Positions 26,193 to 37,263 of a stretch of 64,000 nucleotides of DNA are shown here, one piece after another. Both the position numbers and the translations under genes were made by a program. The notes under the pieces were generated by a model. It made no database searches. It worked only from the letters and a program-made list of their open reading frames with translations, and was not told where the DNA came from. Position 1 is the first letter of the stretch; every line of letters starts with the position of its first letter. The stretch comes from Adineta ricciae (taxonomy: Eukaryota > Rotifera > Eurotatoria > Adinetida > Adinetidae), in the NCBI GenBank assembly GCA_905250025.1, contig CAJNOJ010000160.1, positions 124,001-188,000 of the forward strand, in the 5' to 3' direction.

Positions 26193-28750
26193 ATGTATGC
26201 AAATCTTGAACAGCAATTAGAAACTATCGAACGAAATAGTATAGGATGGAAGTCATTAACTTTCTACGATCGATCGTTATTACAACAATTAAGTACATGT
26301 CTACAATCGTGCTTAGCAATCACACCGGAAGATTCGTTTTTGAATCTGGTTATGAATCAACGTACACAAGTTTTTGACATGTTCGAATGCATATCTACAC
26401 ATTTATTCAAACAATGGAACCATCACAAACGTTCATTAGTCAATGAACAGATGAATTACTTGACGCTCGTAGGAAAATTCAATCGACGAATAGCATTGAC
26501 CTTGCAAAACGATAATGATGATCCTTATAGTAATGAAGATGATGACGAACAAAAGAACAGCAATCTTGAACAGCAAAAACGTGTTCGAGAGTTGTTATTT
26601 GATAATAATAATGATCTATTTGTTCTACTTGTGGATATGTTGCCACGAATAAGTGAACATGATTTCGATTTCATCGATATGATTCTACCATGGTACGAAT
26701 CTTACATATTTTTCGAGCATAGTTATATCGATTCGACATTAGATGACAAGTTTCTTAGTTTTAACCAACAAATTATTCAATGTTTGAAGTCCAACGAATA
26801 CGAACGAAGTTTACTAATATTCGAACATGATCAAACGCTGATAACAACTGTTCGTCATCGATTTTATTTAGGCATATGCACAATGGCGATGGGTGTTCAC
26901 GTTAATTGTGACGATAACGAATGTGATGACGCAAAAAACCTATTAGAGTCGTATCTGTCACGTTATATTACATTTATACATCATCTTCTTCAAGATGATC
27001 AAATCAATTCATTGAATAATTTAATTTGTATAACGGGTATTATATCATATTTAGTTAATTATACACTAATTATCGAGAATGATACTAACCGGCAGTTTCT
27101 GATTGATTTGTTTGTGCTAGTTTTGAATGAAAAGTTCTATGGAAGCATTTTTGCTAATTGGTCAACGTATGAAACGATTCTAATGGATTCAGTGATATGT
27201 TATTTGATTATTTATTGTTATGATGATCGTTTATTAGTTGCCGAGATGATTCGAACGGATAAAAATTATGTTAAAAAACTCGAACATTTGATAGATCAGG
27301 CTCAAAATGCTGGTAATCGTCGTATAGCAATCATGACACAGTTGTTCCTACTCATTCTAACAAGTTGTACAAAGAATTATGATTTAGCAGAGAAATTCTT
27401 TCTCTTGTGTTTAACATATATTCAAATGTCATTGGATAATACACAGTCGTACCATTATAATCGCATACCGATGAGTTTATTTTTCAAAAGTATTTTACAT
27501 ATTATGAAGTACGAACCGATTCAAGAGATCATTGCTCAACACTATCTGAATTTATTCACGGATATTCTTATTAATTATGAAAAGAAGTGTTTACATGAAA
27601 ACATTATTTATCGTGAGTGTGCGATGATTGCATGTACGATCCTATGGTCATTGTCGTTCAATGAAAACATTCGAAAACAGTTGAAGCATTGTGATAAAGA
27701 CTTCTTCGATGTTTTACAAGCGATTAACACGAATACAAATGAATCGACGGTGAAACAAGCGACATGTGGGTTACTCTACAATCTAAATCGATTAGTTTTT
27801 GATCGAGTAAGTTCACATAATTTAGTTTTAGATGTACAGTATGCTCAGCTGAATCGTATTTCACATTATCAATCCCGTAGGGATTGCGCACTAATCGCTT
27901 TTTTACATAGAATTCTTCGACAGCAAATGATAATTTCGGGAAGACAATCGGAATCAGTTATGATTCGTCTGATCAAGCAACCGTCGTAATGATCGAACAG
28001 GAACTAAATAAAAGTGGCTATCGTGTATGGACAAATTATGATCATATGGACGATCAATTCGTTCCCACATTTGTCTCACTGATGACCAGTACACAATATT
28101 TAATTGTTTGCCTTAGTGATATGTATCGAATGAATAATCGTTGTCGTACCGAACTTCTCTATGCGACAGCGTCAGGTCATCATGTTCTTTCGTGGAAAGT
28201 CCAAATTCCTACGAATGATCCAGAAGAGAACGAGCGCGTTCGCGTTCGTGCTGTTGAGACGTTGCTAAAACGTATTACATCAATTGGCACCACTAGTCAA
28301 CAGGGTGCAGAACTAGGAGAAGTAGCGATTCATATGGAGAAACACTCGACACCGACGAATTTCAATCGTCGTCGACGAACGAAACAAATCATGAACGTAG
28401 AAAACTGGACGAACGCAGAAGTCTTAGCATGGTGCGAACCATTAAACATGCCGGGTTTTTCGAAACTATTCGCACGTTTTGATGGTCAAAGTGTACTTAA
28501 ACTGTACGAATTCTGCAAACAGAATTCTACTGAAACCGTCGCAGTTTTAAATAACGATTTGCATAACATATGTAAACAAGAGAATGAAGTTGACATTCAA
28601 ATATCCGTCCATGAATTTATACGTTTTCAAATCGAAGTGGAAAAATTGATCACACCATCGATCATGAGAGGTTCGGCATTATCACTATCGTCATGGAAAT
28701 CGAGTCTACCGAAAAAACGATTGAAGATTCGCACGTGTTCTATTCTTTAG
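26193..28750 (+). CDS. Helical-repeat, TIR and SAM-like protein with C-terminal CaaX box
   Basis: Two exons, 26193..27806 and 27911..28750, with a GTAAGT donor and a TTTTTTACATAG acceptor, giving about 817 residues. Residues 1 to about 538 are all-helical and look like ARM/HEAT-type repeats. Exon 2 opens with a TIR domain: KTIGISYDSSDQATVV (strand A), GYRVWTNYDHM, YLIVCLSDMYRMNNRCRTELLYA. The Glu of RCRTE sits where TIR NADases have their catalytic Glu. A SAM-like segment follows (VENWTNAEVLAWCEPLNM onwards). The chain ends KKRLKIRTCSIL: a polybasic stretch and a CaaX box with Leu last, the pattern for geranylgeranylation. SARM1 has the same kinds of domains but in the order ARM-SAM-SAM-TIR. 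A signalling or NAD-cleaving role at a membrane is inference. Confidence 0.8.
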
Positions 28751-29335
28751 GAGATTTGCGATTTGTTCCTATAATAAATATTTCTCTCAAGGAAAACTTT
28801 GCGACTTGCTCGGAACAAATCATTTCAACGAGTAAACGTTCTTTTGTGTTTTTTTTTTCTTTATTCAATCAGTGAACTTTTCACATACAGTAATAAAAAA
28901 CGGATCATTTCTGCTTGTCTTTTAACGTCTGACAGAAGTGTCTTTCTCAGTTTTTGACTCGGATGACGAACAAAGAAAACGACAAAAGTAGATAACACAC
29001 CGGACAGAAATCGAGAACAAATAAAGGAAGATGCTGAATTTTTCTTGTTTGCTTTTTTTTTTCAATAAAAACTTATAATGAGTTAAAGAGAAACCAAGAA
29101 GGATAGAAAAAGAAACAACAAGCACTGAATAGAGAGGCAGAAATAAATTGGAGGCAAAAAAAAGACAAGAAAAAATAGGCAGACAAAAAGAATATGTATG
29201 TTGATAGTTAGTTGCTTTTTGGTTTTGTACAGTTACACAAGAAAGAAAGAAAAAAAAGAAAAGGAATCTCTAGTGCATACATCGATGTATGTCCAGAATA
29301 ATATAACAAATCGTTCATTTTAGTTTTTTATAGTT
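28751..29335. other. Convergent intergenic region between the TIR gene and RAD23
   Basis: About 0.6 kb between two converging 3' ends. It has A- and T-rich runs and no supported coding sequence. Confidence 0.6.
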
Positions 29336-30745
29336 TTAATCGAAACTGCTCAAAAGATAATTAGCCGCCAATTCTTCGTTACGATCACAAGCAAGAAACG
29401 CTTCGATAACTCGGTTACGTTCGAAACCCATATCTTGTAACTAGATAAACAGATAACATTGATCAGCTAAAATGAAAATTGTCGGTGACATACTCTGTTT
29501 ATTGCTTGTTGATCTTGAGGTGATAGTGTAATAGTCACGGTACCAGGTGGACCTTGACCACCAGCAACTCCGGCACCAACACCGCCCTGCGATGCATCAT
29601 CGTCATCACCTCCATCGTCGCCTTCATCAGCTTGGTTTAATAATTCAAGAAATTCTTGCGGTCGTTGCTCAATCAACTGAAATTAATGATTATATATAGA
29701 AGTCTATTCTTTTTACAGCTAAAAGTTTTACTTGAAATAATTCTGGCTGTGTGGCTTGTAATGTTTGCATCAATGTTTGAAGTTGGTCAGGATTTTGTTG
29801 AATCAACTGACGAAGCGCTTGAAATTGTGGACTTTGACTTAATTCAACTAGATCGTCTTGAGAGAAAAACAAATTCAAAACAAATAACCGTGAAAAGGGA
29901 CTCAGGCTGCTGTATGTAATCATTACCTTCACCGCCTCGTCGGCCACCTGTTGAACTTTCTGAACCACTTGGAGTTTGTCCAGATCCACCTTCTGGGTTT
30001 GCTGCTGACGGTTCGCTGATGTTAGGAATGTTACCCTAGAAAATATAAACTTGCTCATCTTCAACAGGAGATTTGTTCAATTTACTGTAATCAAATACTC
30101 GGCGGCACGTTCCACATGATAAAAACTAGCACGTAGGGCAAGCTCGGCTTGTGCCCGGTCGAAGCCCATATCAGTCAATTCACGTAGAGCTTTTTCTCGT
30201 GATTCAGCAGATAAGAATGAATCTTGAGAAGCAGCAGGTGTAGTTCCACTTGCTGGAGCTGGTCGAGTTGGCTGTTGTTGTGGAGCGGCAGGAGCTGGTG
30301 TTGGTGTTGCAACAGTAGGTGTACGAGTTTGTGCACTAAAATAATCATTTTTATATGCCAATCGTTGACAATCACAATTCTGAACATACCTCGCAGCTCC
30401 CGAAGGATTGCTGGGTGCAGCAGCAGCAGCAGCACTTCCTGCTTGAGGTTTAGTTGGTGCTTGTTTGACAACAACAAGAAAGCTGTCTGAAGTGATTGAA
30501 TAAAATTCCAATGTTTTCGAATCTTCGAGAATCTTTCCCGAAAAAATCAATTTAACCGCATCAGCCTCATATTTATCCTTGAGATCTTTTGCTGCTATTT
30601 TTTCTTTTATTGTTCTTACCTACAAACATAAACGAAACAATGAAATTATGGAAAATGGTTTCGTTTAAGCCATTATTACCGTGTCAGATAGTTCGCATTC
30701 AATTGCAAATTTTTCATTTGAAAGAGTCTTTATTTGAAGTTGCAT
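29336..30745 (-). CDS. RAD23: RAD23, UV excision repair and proteasome shuttle factor
   Basis: Seven exons on the minus strand: 30680..30745, 30390..30619, 30086..30335, 29927..30035, 29732..29856, 29494..29676 and 29336..29440, giving 355 residues. The N-terminal ubiquitin-like domain ([27 protein letters not shown]) is followed by an Ala/Pro/Gln-rich linker, a first UBA domain ([27 protein letters not shown]), the XPC-binding STI1-like region ([40 protein letters not shown]), an acidic Gly-rich linker, and the second UBA ([20 protein letters not shown]). RAD23 stabilises XPC in nucleotide excision repair and delivers ubiquitinated proteins to the proteasome. Order and spacing match the family fully. 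Start 30745 gives the UBL its normal length. Confidence 0.96.
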
Positions 30746-31680
30746 TATTGATAACTACGTTGAAGAGAAAACAGAAATGAAGTAGACAATGTTCTAGAAC
30801 AGAAGATTATTTATAGATGTTGCTGCATGAATATGTAAAACAAACTTCGATGAATCAGTCTTGTATAGATGAAAAAAAAACAACAACGTATGCATAGATT
30901 ATGGAACAATCCATGTTTTCTACTTAACATCATATACAGTAGCGACAAATAAATACAAAGTCAGTATTTTTATACGTAGTGGAAAAATTGAACCCAGAGA
31001 CGATTTAGGATGTTTAAAAATAGATATCTCATAGAATTACAATAGATTTTCGGATGAATTTTATAATTAAATTTCAGACGAATGATGGCGCTATGTCACA
31101 GTCTTTTATGTTTATTATCAATAAAGAATTGAATAAGTTACGAACGTGCAAGAACATGGGAGGAATTGATGTCTTATCTCAATACGAAATGAACTCATTA
31201 TTTCTTGAAAGTAATAAAAACTAAAAGGAATGTAAAAGAAAAACATGTGACACTATCATCTTTTCGATATATTCATTGTCTTTGAACAACTGATGCCAGG
31301 TAATAGTTTGAATAAGATGAATGGCCAACTAATTATATATTTTCAACTTGTTTTTACGAATTGTATTCTACTTAAGGATTCGCAATCTATCCATTCATTT
31401 AACATTTCAATTTTACGAAAACTTGAATATCTATTTTCAATTACTGATGACCATTTGACTTAACCACATGTATGTATAACTTGAAATTTGAATTCAACAT
31501 TCAAGTTTGACACTACTGCTAGCAAACTGCATCTCATATTATCCGTATAATCATCAGTGCTCAGCCAGAAATACAGATTAAAACTTCATCACCGAATGGC
31601 ATCATATGTTCTTTTCACATTGTCTTATTAACGAAACCTCTTGAATACATTCAATCATTGTCGGAGCAATCAATCACAAA
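30746..31680. other. Intergenic, RAD23 promoter side
   Basis: About 0.9 kb of AT-rich sequence with no supported coding sequence; it should include the RAD23 promoter at its left end. Confidence 0.5.
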
Positions 31681-32320
31681 TCAGAGTTCTAATTGTTCAC
31701 GTAGTGAAACATCTTCTATTTGAATATCAACACCCTGATCAGAAAGAGAAGTATTTTGTTCTTTTGTGCATTAATGTCATATCCGGTCCACTAGCGGTGA
31801 AATCCAGATGAAGAACATATAGAGGTACAAATGGATCAGATTTTCCGTGTAATTACAAATGTCAAACATGCGATAGTCTTTATAAATAAAAGTCCCTGAT
31901 GAACCTTTAACGTTAATAGGTTAATTGAGTAGAAGTTTCTCTAGAGACTGAGTCACTTTTCCGTTTAGATAAACTTTAACAGCCGGATCAAGATTACTAA
32001 GAATAACTAGATTTGATACACCTGTCAAGTCAACCTATAGCCCTCGCTGGAATAAACTATGCACATCAAGCCAATCGAGGAGAGATCATGCGATAAAACC
32101 AGCCAATCATCTTTGATCAATGATAAATGCATAAGTGAATGAAACATCTATCAATAATTTCGTGATTCATAGTAAGAGAAATATTTAATGTGAGTTCCTT
32201 CAATCGAATCACGTTGAAACATGATCCTAAATAGAATATGAACAAATGTTCTGAAAGAAATTTCACATTTTTCTTCACGGTTGTGATTAATTTAGAGGGT
32301 GCCACAATCGCCACGTCTCA
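31681..32320 (-). pseudogene. Decayed gene fragment, unrecognised family
   Basis: On the minus strand one frame reads as protein-like sequence interrupted by isolated stops: DVSFTYAFIIDQR stop LAGFIA stop SLLDWLDVHSLFQRGL stop VDLTGVSNLVILSNLDPAVK and so on to TQSLEKLLLN, and then after a further stop NVKGSSGTFIYKDYRMFD. A different frame continues FVPLYVLHLDFTASGPD, and the end reads GVDIQIEDVSLREQLEL before a stop at 31681. Upstream, around 32315-32160, comes VAPSKLITTVKKNVKFLSEH and RLKELTLNISLTMNHE. Three of the stops are TGA or TAG codons within otherwise continuous coding-like sequence, and at least one frameshift is needed. I do not recognise the parent protein. Simple chance open frames are possible but the composition is unlike the flanking non-coding DNA. 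Confidence 0.5.
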
Positions 32321-32474
32321 TTGAAACAAAGACCTTTTATTTTCGACCAATGAAATGCTTACAATACAATCACATTTGATGATGGGTTATTTGAATTGTT
32401 GAATGATTGTCTTCTCGTCGTTTTGATGTCGATAGATATGTTAAGTGTTTAGAAGACAAAAAAAGTCGCAAAAA

Positions 32475-35400
32475 ATGAGCGAAGAAAAAGAAGATCCGAT
32501 ATTGGCTGCTCCAAACCCTGTCAAAGATGAATCAATACCAATGGAAACAAATGAAAATGAAAAGCAATCGACTAATACTGATTCGATATCAGATGAAAAA
32601 GAGAAAATAACACTCAGTTATGATGAACGACGACTTAGTTTATTAAGTAACCCAACCTACGGTGTTATTCTCGCTTTTTTGGAGAAATTTCGCAGTAATA
32701 TTGATATTCAAGATTATCCATGGCATTTGCTAGAAGAAAATCTTTTAAATGACCAAGAGAGCGGTAGGAATTATTTGATTTCACTCGCTTTTACCATTTT
32801 CCTCTTCGACTTTGTAGTTAGTCGACGTTTAGTTGATTTTCATCTAACTTTATTGAAACGTATATCACTGGGTAAAGGTGCACAACGAGATAAATTCAAT
32901 GCAATTATTACCAAAGTAAGATGTCGATTATGCTAGATGAAAAAACGTTTGTCTATTTAGTTTGCGTATCGATTTGATCTCGACGATGGTGAATATCTGA
33001 AAACGAATGGATATTCCAATGCACAAATTGATATTAAACTCCGTATTTTAAAGGCAAGAATAGAGAGGAATCTTTTCTTATTTGAATAGCTGTATTTAGA
33101 ACCTACTGGAATCACAATTCGATCACAATCAAGCGTTCAGAACAGCTCTAGGAGAGAAACCATCGTTTGAGGTTCGCTCGCAGCCATTCGGTCGTGATCG
33201 TTCTGGTGCATTCTATTGGCTATTTATGGTAAGATAAAGATGCCTTACGTGAATTTGATGGGAAGTTTTGATTTTGTAGGATGCTGAATGTTTTGTAAGA
33301 TTATTTCGAGAAGATGTCGATGATGATCGAACTTGGACAAGTATTGCCACGTTAGTTGAAGTTTCTGTCAATTTCTTTAGTTAATTTATTTGAATATATG
33401 TGTGTCTTTTTAGAGATAAAGATCAGTTAGAAAATTTTATCAAACTTCTCATCACAGATCATGTTGTTCGAAAGAAATTTCCTGGTAAAATCTTCTTTCA
33501 AAACGTTCAGTCATTGATTTTTTTGTTTTTACAGAATGGAAATTCGCTCACGAACCATTCAATTCATTGGAATCATCGAATGACTTTCAAGATCGTTACG
33601 TGCCAGCTCCCGTCATTGTCAAAGAGGAGGATGTCAAACCTCCCACTCCACCACCAGTATCTCCTGCAGGTAAAGGAAGGCGCACTAGAACGAAACGGAT
33701 CTATCGTTGTCACTGTTTAGCTCCTCGGATCAAAACTGAAAAAAATGTCCGTGGGAAATCGAAGAAAACCGTTTCTCCTGCGCCTGTAGTAAAAAATGAA
33801 GTACACTCTGATCAAGAATCATCAAATTCAGACGATAAAACTGATCGACGATTGCCTGATGAATCAATCGAAGATACCAGTGCAAATGTTGTATCTCAAG
33901 AAATCAACAACAATCAAGAAGATGAAGAATTAAAGAGCCCATCGAAGAAAGTACGCAGTCGACGGAAATCTGCGACTTGGAGTAAGAAGAAACGACGAAC
34001 AATATCTCATACACCGAAGAAAGAGCAGCAACAATCAGAAGTTCTTCCAAACAAATCACCGATAAAAGGAAGAAAACGTAAAGAAATCATCATGGACGAA
34101 GACGATGTGCAAGTGGCAAAAAAGAATGATGAAACTAGTCAAGATAAAGATACTATACCAATACTAATGGATGATGATTCAAATTGCAATGATTTACCTA
34201 TTGCTTTGCGCCGTTCTAGACGCGTTCGAAAACCACCTACGAATGAACTTTCAGCAATTACATCTAGCCCTGCGAAATCCACTTCCCAAGTAAGTCTTCA
34301 GTCCAGCAAGAGGCCTCAATTGACTGAACCAATTGTTTCTGTTTAGACTCCAAGTAAAAAGAAGCTAACGAATGGCAGAGGAAAAAACTCTAGTCAAACA
34401 CCCGTTAAAGTATTCTCTCAATCAGTTAAAAGTAAAAGTAAAAAGCGTGGCAAAGGTCGTCGTCGACGTGGTAAAAAATCATCGGCAAACGGCGCTTCAT
34501 CATCAAGTGAAGAAGAACAACAAGCATCTGAAGAGGAAGAAGATGAATACAACTCCGATGATTATCTACCAACTAGTAAACAATTAGATGAGCTCGACGA
34601 TGAGAATCTATTGGAAGAAGAAGATAATGATGACGACGACGAATTCGTTCCTCGTCGTTCAGCGAAAACTGTCGCTAAGCGTCGTGGTCAAATGAATGAA
34701 AACAATACTGAAGATCTTCAATCAGGATCAAGTGCATGTTGTGTGTGTGCAAAAACTGATCGACCAGAAGCATTGCTATTATGCGACGATTGTGACGATC
34801 CCTACCATTTAGAATGTCTGAAACCCATTCTATTAGCTGTTCCGGAAGGCGATTGGTATTGTCCATTATGCGAACACAAACGTTTTTCTGATAAATTAGT
34901 AGAACGATTTATTCAGTTGATCAAAGACTATGAAGAACTAGAAGTCAAACGAAAACAATGTATGTCCAAACGAACAAATCGTTTAGCAAATGTTATGCTA
35001 AATCTGGATCGAATGGTCAAACGATCATCGAAAAAACGACGAACAAATGGCATTGTTTATAGTGACGAAGAAAATGAAGACGAAGAAGAAGAAAATAACG
35101 ACGAGGACAATAAGTCCGAAGAAGAGCAGGAAGAAGAAGAAGAAGAAGAAGAAAATAATGATGACGATGATGACGATAGCGTTTATGGATTTAAAGATGA
35201 TGGTGGCTTTGATAGAAGAGCAAAACGCAAACAGTCATCAGCATCATCTCGAGGTCGAAAGGATCGTTATCGTGTTGAAGAATCCGAGAAACTCGGAGTT
35301 AGATCTTGTCGACGTAAGCCACAAAACTATCGCTTTGATGATTATGATAAAAAGATGAAAGAAGCTATTTTGCAACCTGGTGCAAACGAAGAAGATTTAG

Positions 35401-36820
35401 ATAAAGATTTCGGTAGAGTTGCTCGATACAATTTTCATGAATGAAAAGTTTAACATGATTTTAGATGAGTCAGATGAAGATGACGAGAAGACAACATCGA
35501 GACAACATCATGGTCATGAGCAAGACGAAGATTTTGAGACGACTGACCCTAAAAATGACGACGAATTTGCGCCAGAAGAAAACAAGTGAGTGATTTCTTC
35601 CAGAAAAAATCATTATCTCGATCGTGTAATCCGAATAGTTCGGATGGTAGTGACAGTGAAGAAGAAGATGATTACAATGACGCTGATGAAACAAGTGATG
35701 ATGATAATTGGCGAAGTAAACGACGATCATCAACGAGAAAGAAGCCCACTATCAAGTAAAATTCTAAATGATGATACTGTACTTGAAATCAACATTTTCT
35801 TCTTGAAATTTAGATCAAATCGTCGTAAATCGAGAAATAAATCTGACGATGACGATGATGATTCACGTATGTTAAGCACGAATGATATGTTGTCACTTTA
35901 CTGATGAATCCGTTTTGATTTTAGTTTCTGAGTCTGAGTTAAGTCGTTTCCAAACAGCGAAAACAACAACAGACTATGATTTAAACGAAAGTGGAAACGA
36001 TGATCGACGACGATCGTCGCGAACAACGACACAAAAAAGTTATACTAAACAACAAGACGATAGTAACGATGATGAAGATATGGAAGATCTGTATGAAAAC
36101 GGTCAACCACCACCCCGACGTATGCGATATAAGAAACGTCGTGGTAGTGATGAATCATTCATTGACGACGATGATGATTACGAGAAGCTTCAACGTAAGC
36201 GTAAAATAGTCAAATATGGCAAAGTTGCCTCAAGGTCAAGTATAAACGACCATTTGAAAAACTTTGTCGACGACGGTGAGGAAGAAGAAGAAGAGGAACA
36301 CGAAGAAGAAGGAAAACAATCAGGTAGGAATTCGAGATTACTGGTTCAATGAATTAAACTTCAATGTTTCCAGCGTCAGCATCACAAGACGGAGTCAAAG
36401 ACGATACAAATGATGAATCAAAATCAGCAACGAAACCACCGCAGAAGGAATACAATGAACAACAACCATCAGACGATGATGATTTTCCAGACGAACAAGA
36501 AATTCTCAAAGCAAATGGCTTCTTAAAACTACAGAAAACTCTTACTGCACCAGTAAGTCACTTCTATCTCCATAAGATTAGACTCATAAAACATTTCTCT
36601 TTCTCCGAAGAAGCCTCCTGGTTTTCGACCACCTTTTGGCGCACCTACTCATTCATATCAACATGCAATTGTTGATCCCACAGCACGTTTTGCCATGATT
36701 CGTCCACCAGTTCGGCCAACAATGAACAATGGTTATCCATTCAATGGACACGACCCCAATCTAGGCGGCGTACTTCCTCAACCGAGTGAAATCAATGGTC
36801 ATAATGGTCCCACATCATGA
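32475..36820 (+). CDS. RSF1: Remodeling and spacing factor 1 (RSF1), PHD-finger chromatin protein
   Basis: Fourteen exons: 32475..32763, 32818..32915, 32961..33053, 33100..33228, 33280..33350, 33414..33484, 33535..34289, 34347..35412, 35465..35585, 35639..35755, 35814..35866, 35925..36323, 36374..36552 and 36611..36820, giving 1216 residues. The N-terminal helical region (YGVILAFLEKFRSNIDIQDY, LVDFHLTLLKRI, FGRDRSGAFYW) matches the WHIM-type region of RSF1. The PHD finger is CCVCAKTDRPEALLLCDDCD, YHLECLKP, GDWYCPLCEHK, followed by the family-specific RRKPQNYRFDDYDKKMKEAI. The rest is highly acidic and Lys/Arg-rich. RSF1 pairs with the ISWI ATPase SNF2H to space nucleosomes in the nucleus. Intron 33054..33099 has a GC donor. 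Intron 32764..32817 is a multiple of three without a stop, so retention would add 18 hydrophobic residues. Confidence 0.92.
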
Positions 36821-37263
36821 CAACTCCTCCAAAGTCAAACTGATCTAGAAAAAGCATCGATACTAAATGATCTTGTCTTTTCTTCTTACTCATTCATGTA
36901 CAATACTCATTTCCTGTTGTTTATTGTCAAGACTGAATGTGATCGTATGAAACACATTTAGAAAGTAAAACAAAATGTAGTGTTTTTTTTGTCGATATGT
37001 ATTGTATTATTATTATTATTATTATTATGGGCACATGTGTTGCCTTCAATTAGTTATTCAGTTTGTTGTTGCGCGCATGCTTGTACAATTTCTTTTTTTT
37101 CTCTTCTCTTTTGGTCAACAAATCACAGACACGCATATACAATATATACATCCTATGAAACGTCGATGATCTCTGTTTTCTTTCTTTCTTTTTTCAATAA
37201 TCTTCGTAGTTTTCCTTTCCATTTTCTTGAATAATTCTTATTCTAGATAATGCTGAGACAATA
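36821..37263. other. Intergenic with ATT repeat
   Basis: No coding sequence. It contains a TAT/ATT trinucleotide run at about 37005-37028 and T-rich sequence leading to the glucosyltransferase ATG. Confidence 0.6.
37005..37028. repeat. ATT trinucleotide microsatellite
   Basis: Eight tandem TAT/ATT units between RSF1 and UGGT. Confidence 0.85.

Noticed and set aside
27840-27990. Genomic frameshift or two separate genes at the start of the TIR domain
   Set aside because: A phase-0 intron with GTAAGT donor at 27807 and a T-rich TAG acceptor at 27910 joins the frames cleanly, so one gene is the simpler reading.
30175-30490. Leu- and Ser/Cys-rich frames overlapping RAD23
   Set aside because: Shadows of the Ala/Pro/Gln-rich RAD23 linker in other frames and on the other strand.
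34990-36210. Lys/Met-rich frames within RSF1
   Set aside because: Out-of-frame reading of the acidic GAAGAT-type repeats of the RSF1 coding sequence.
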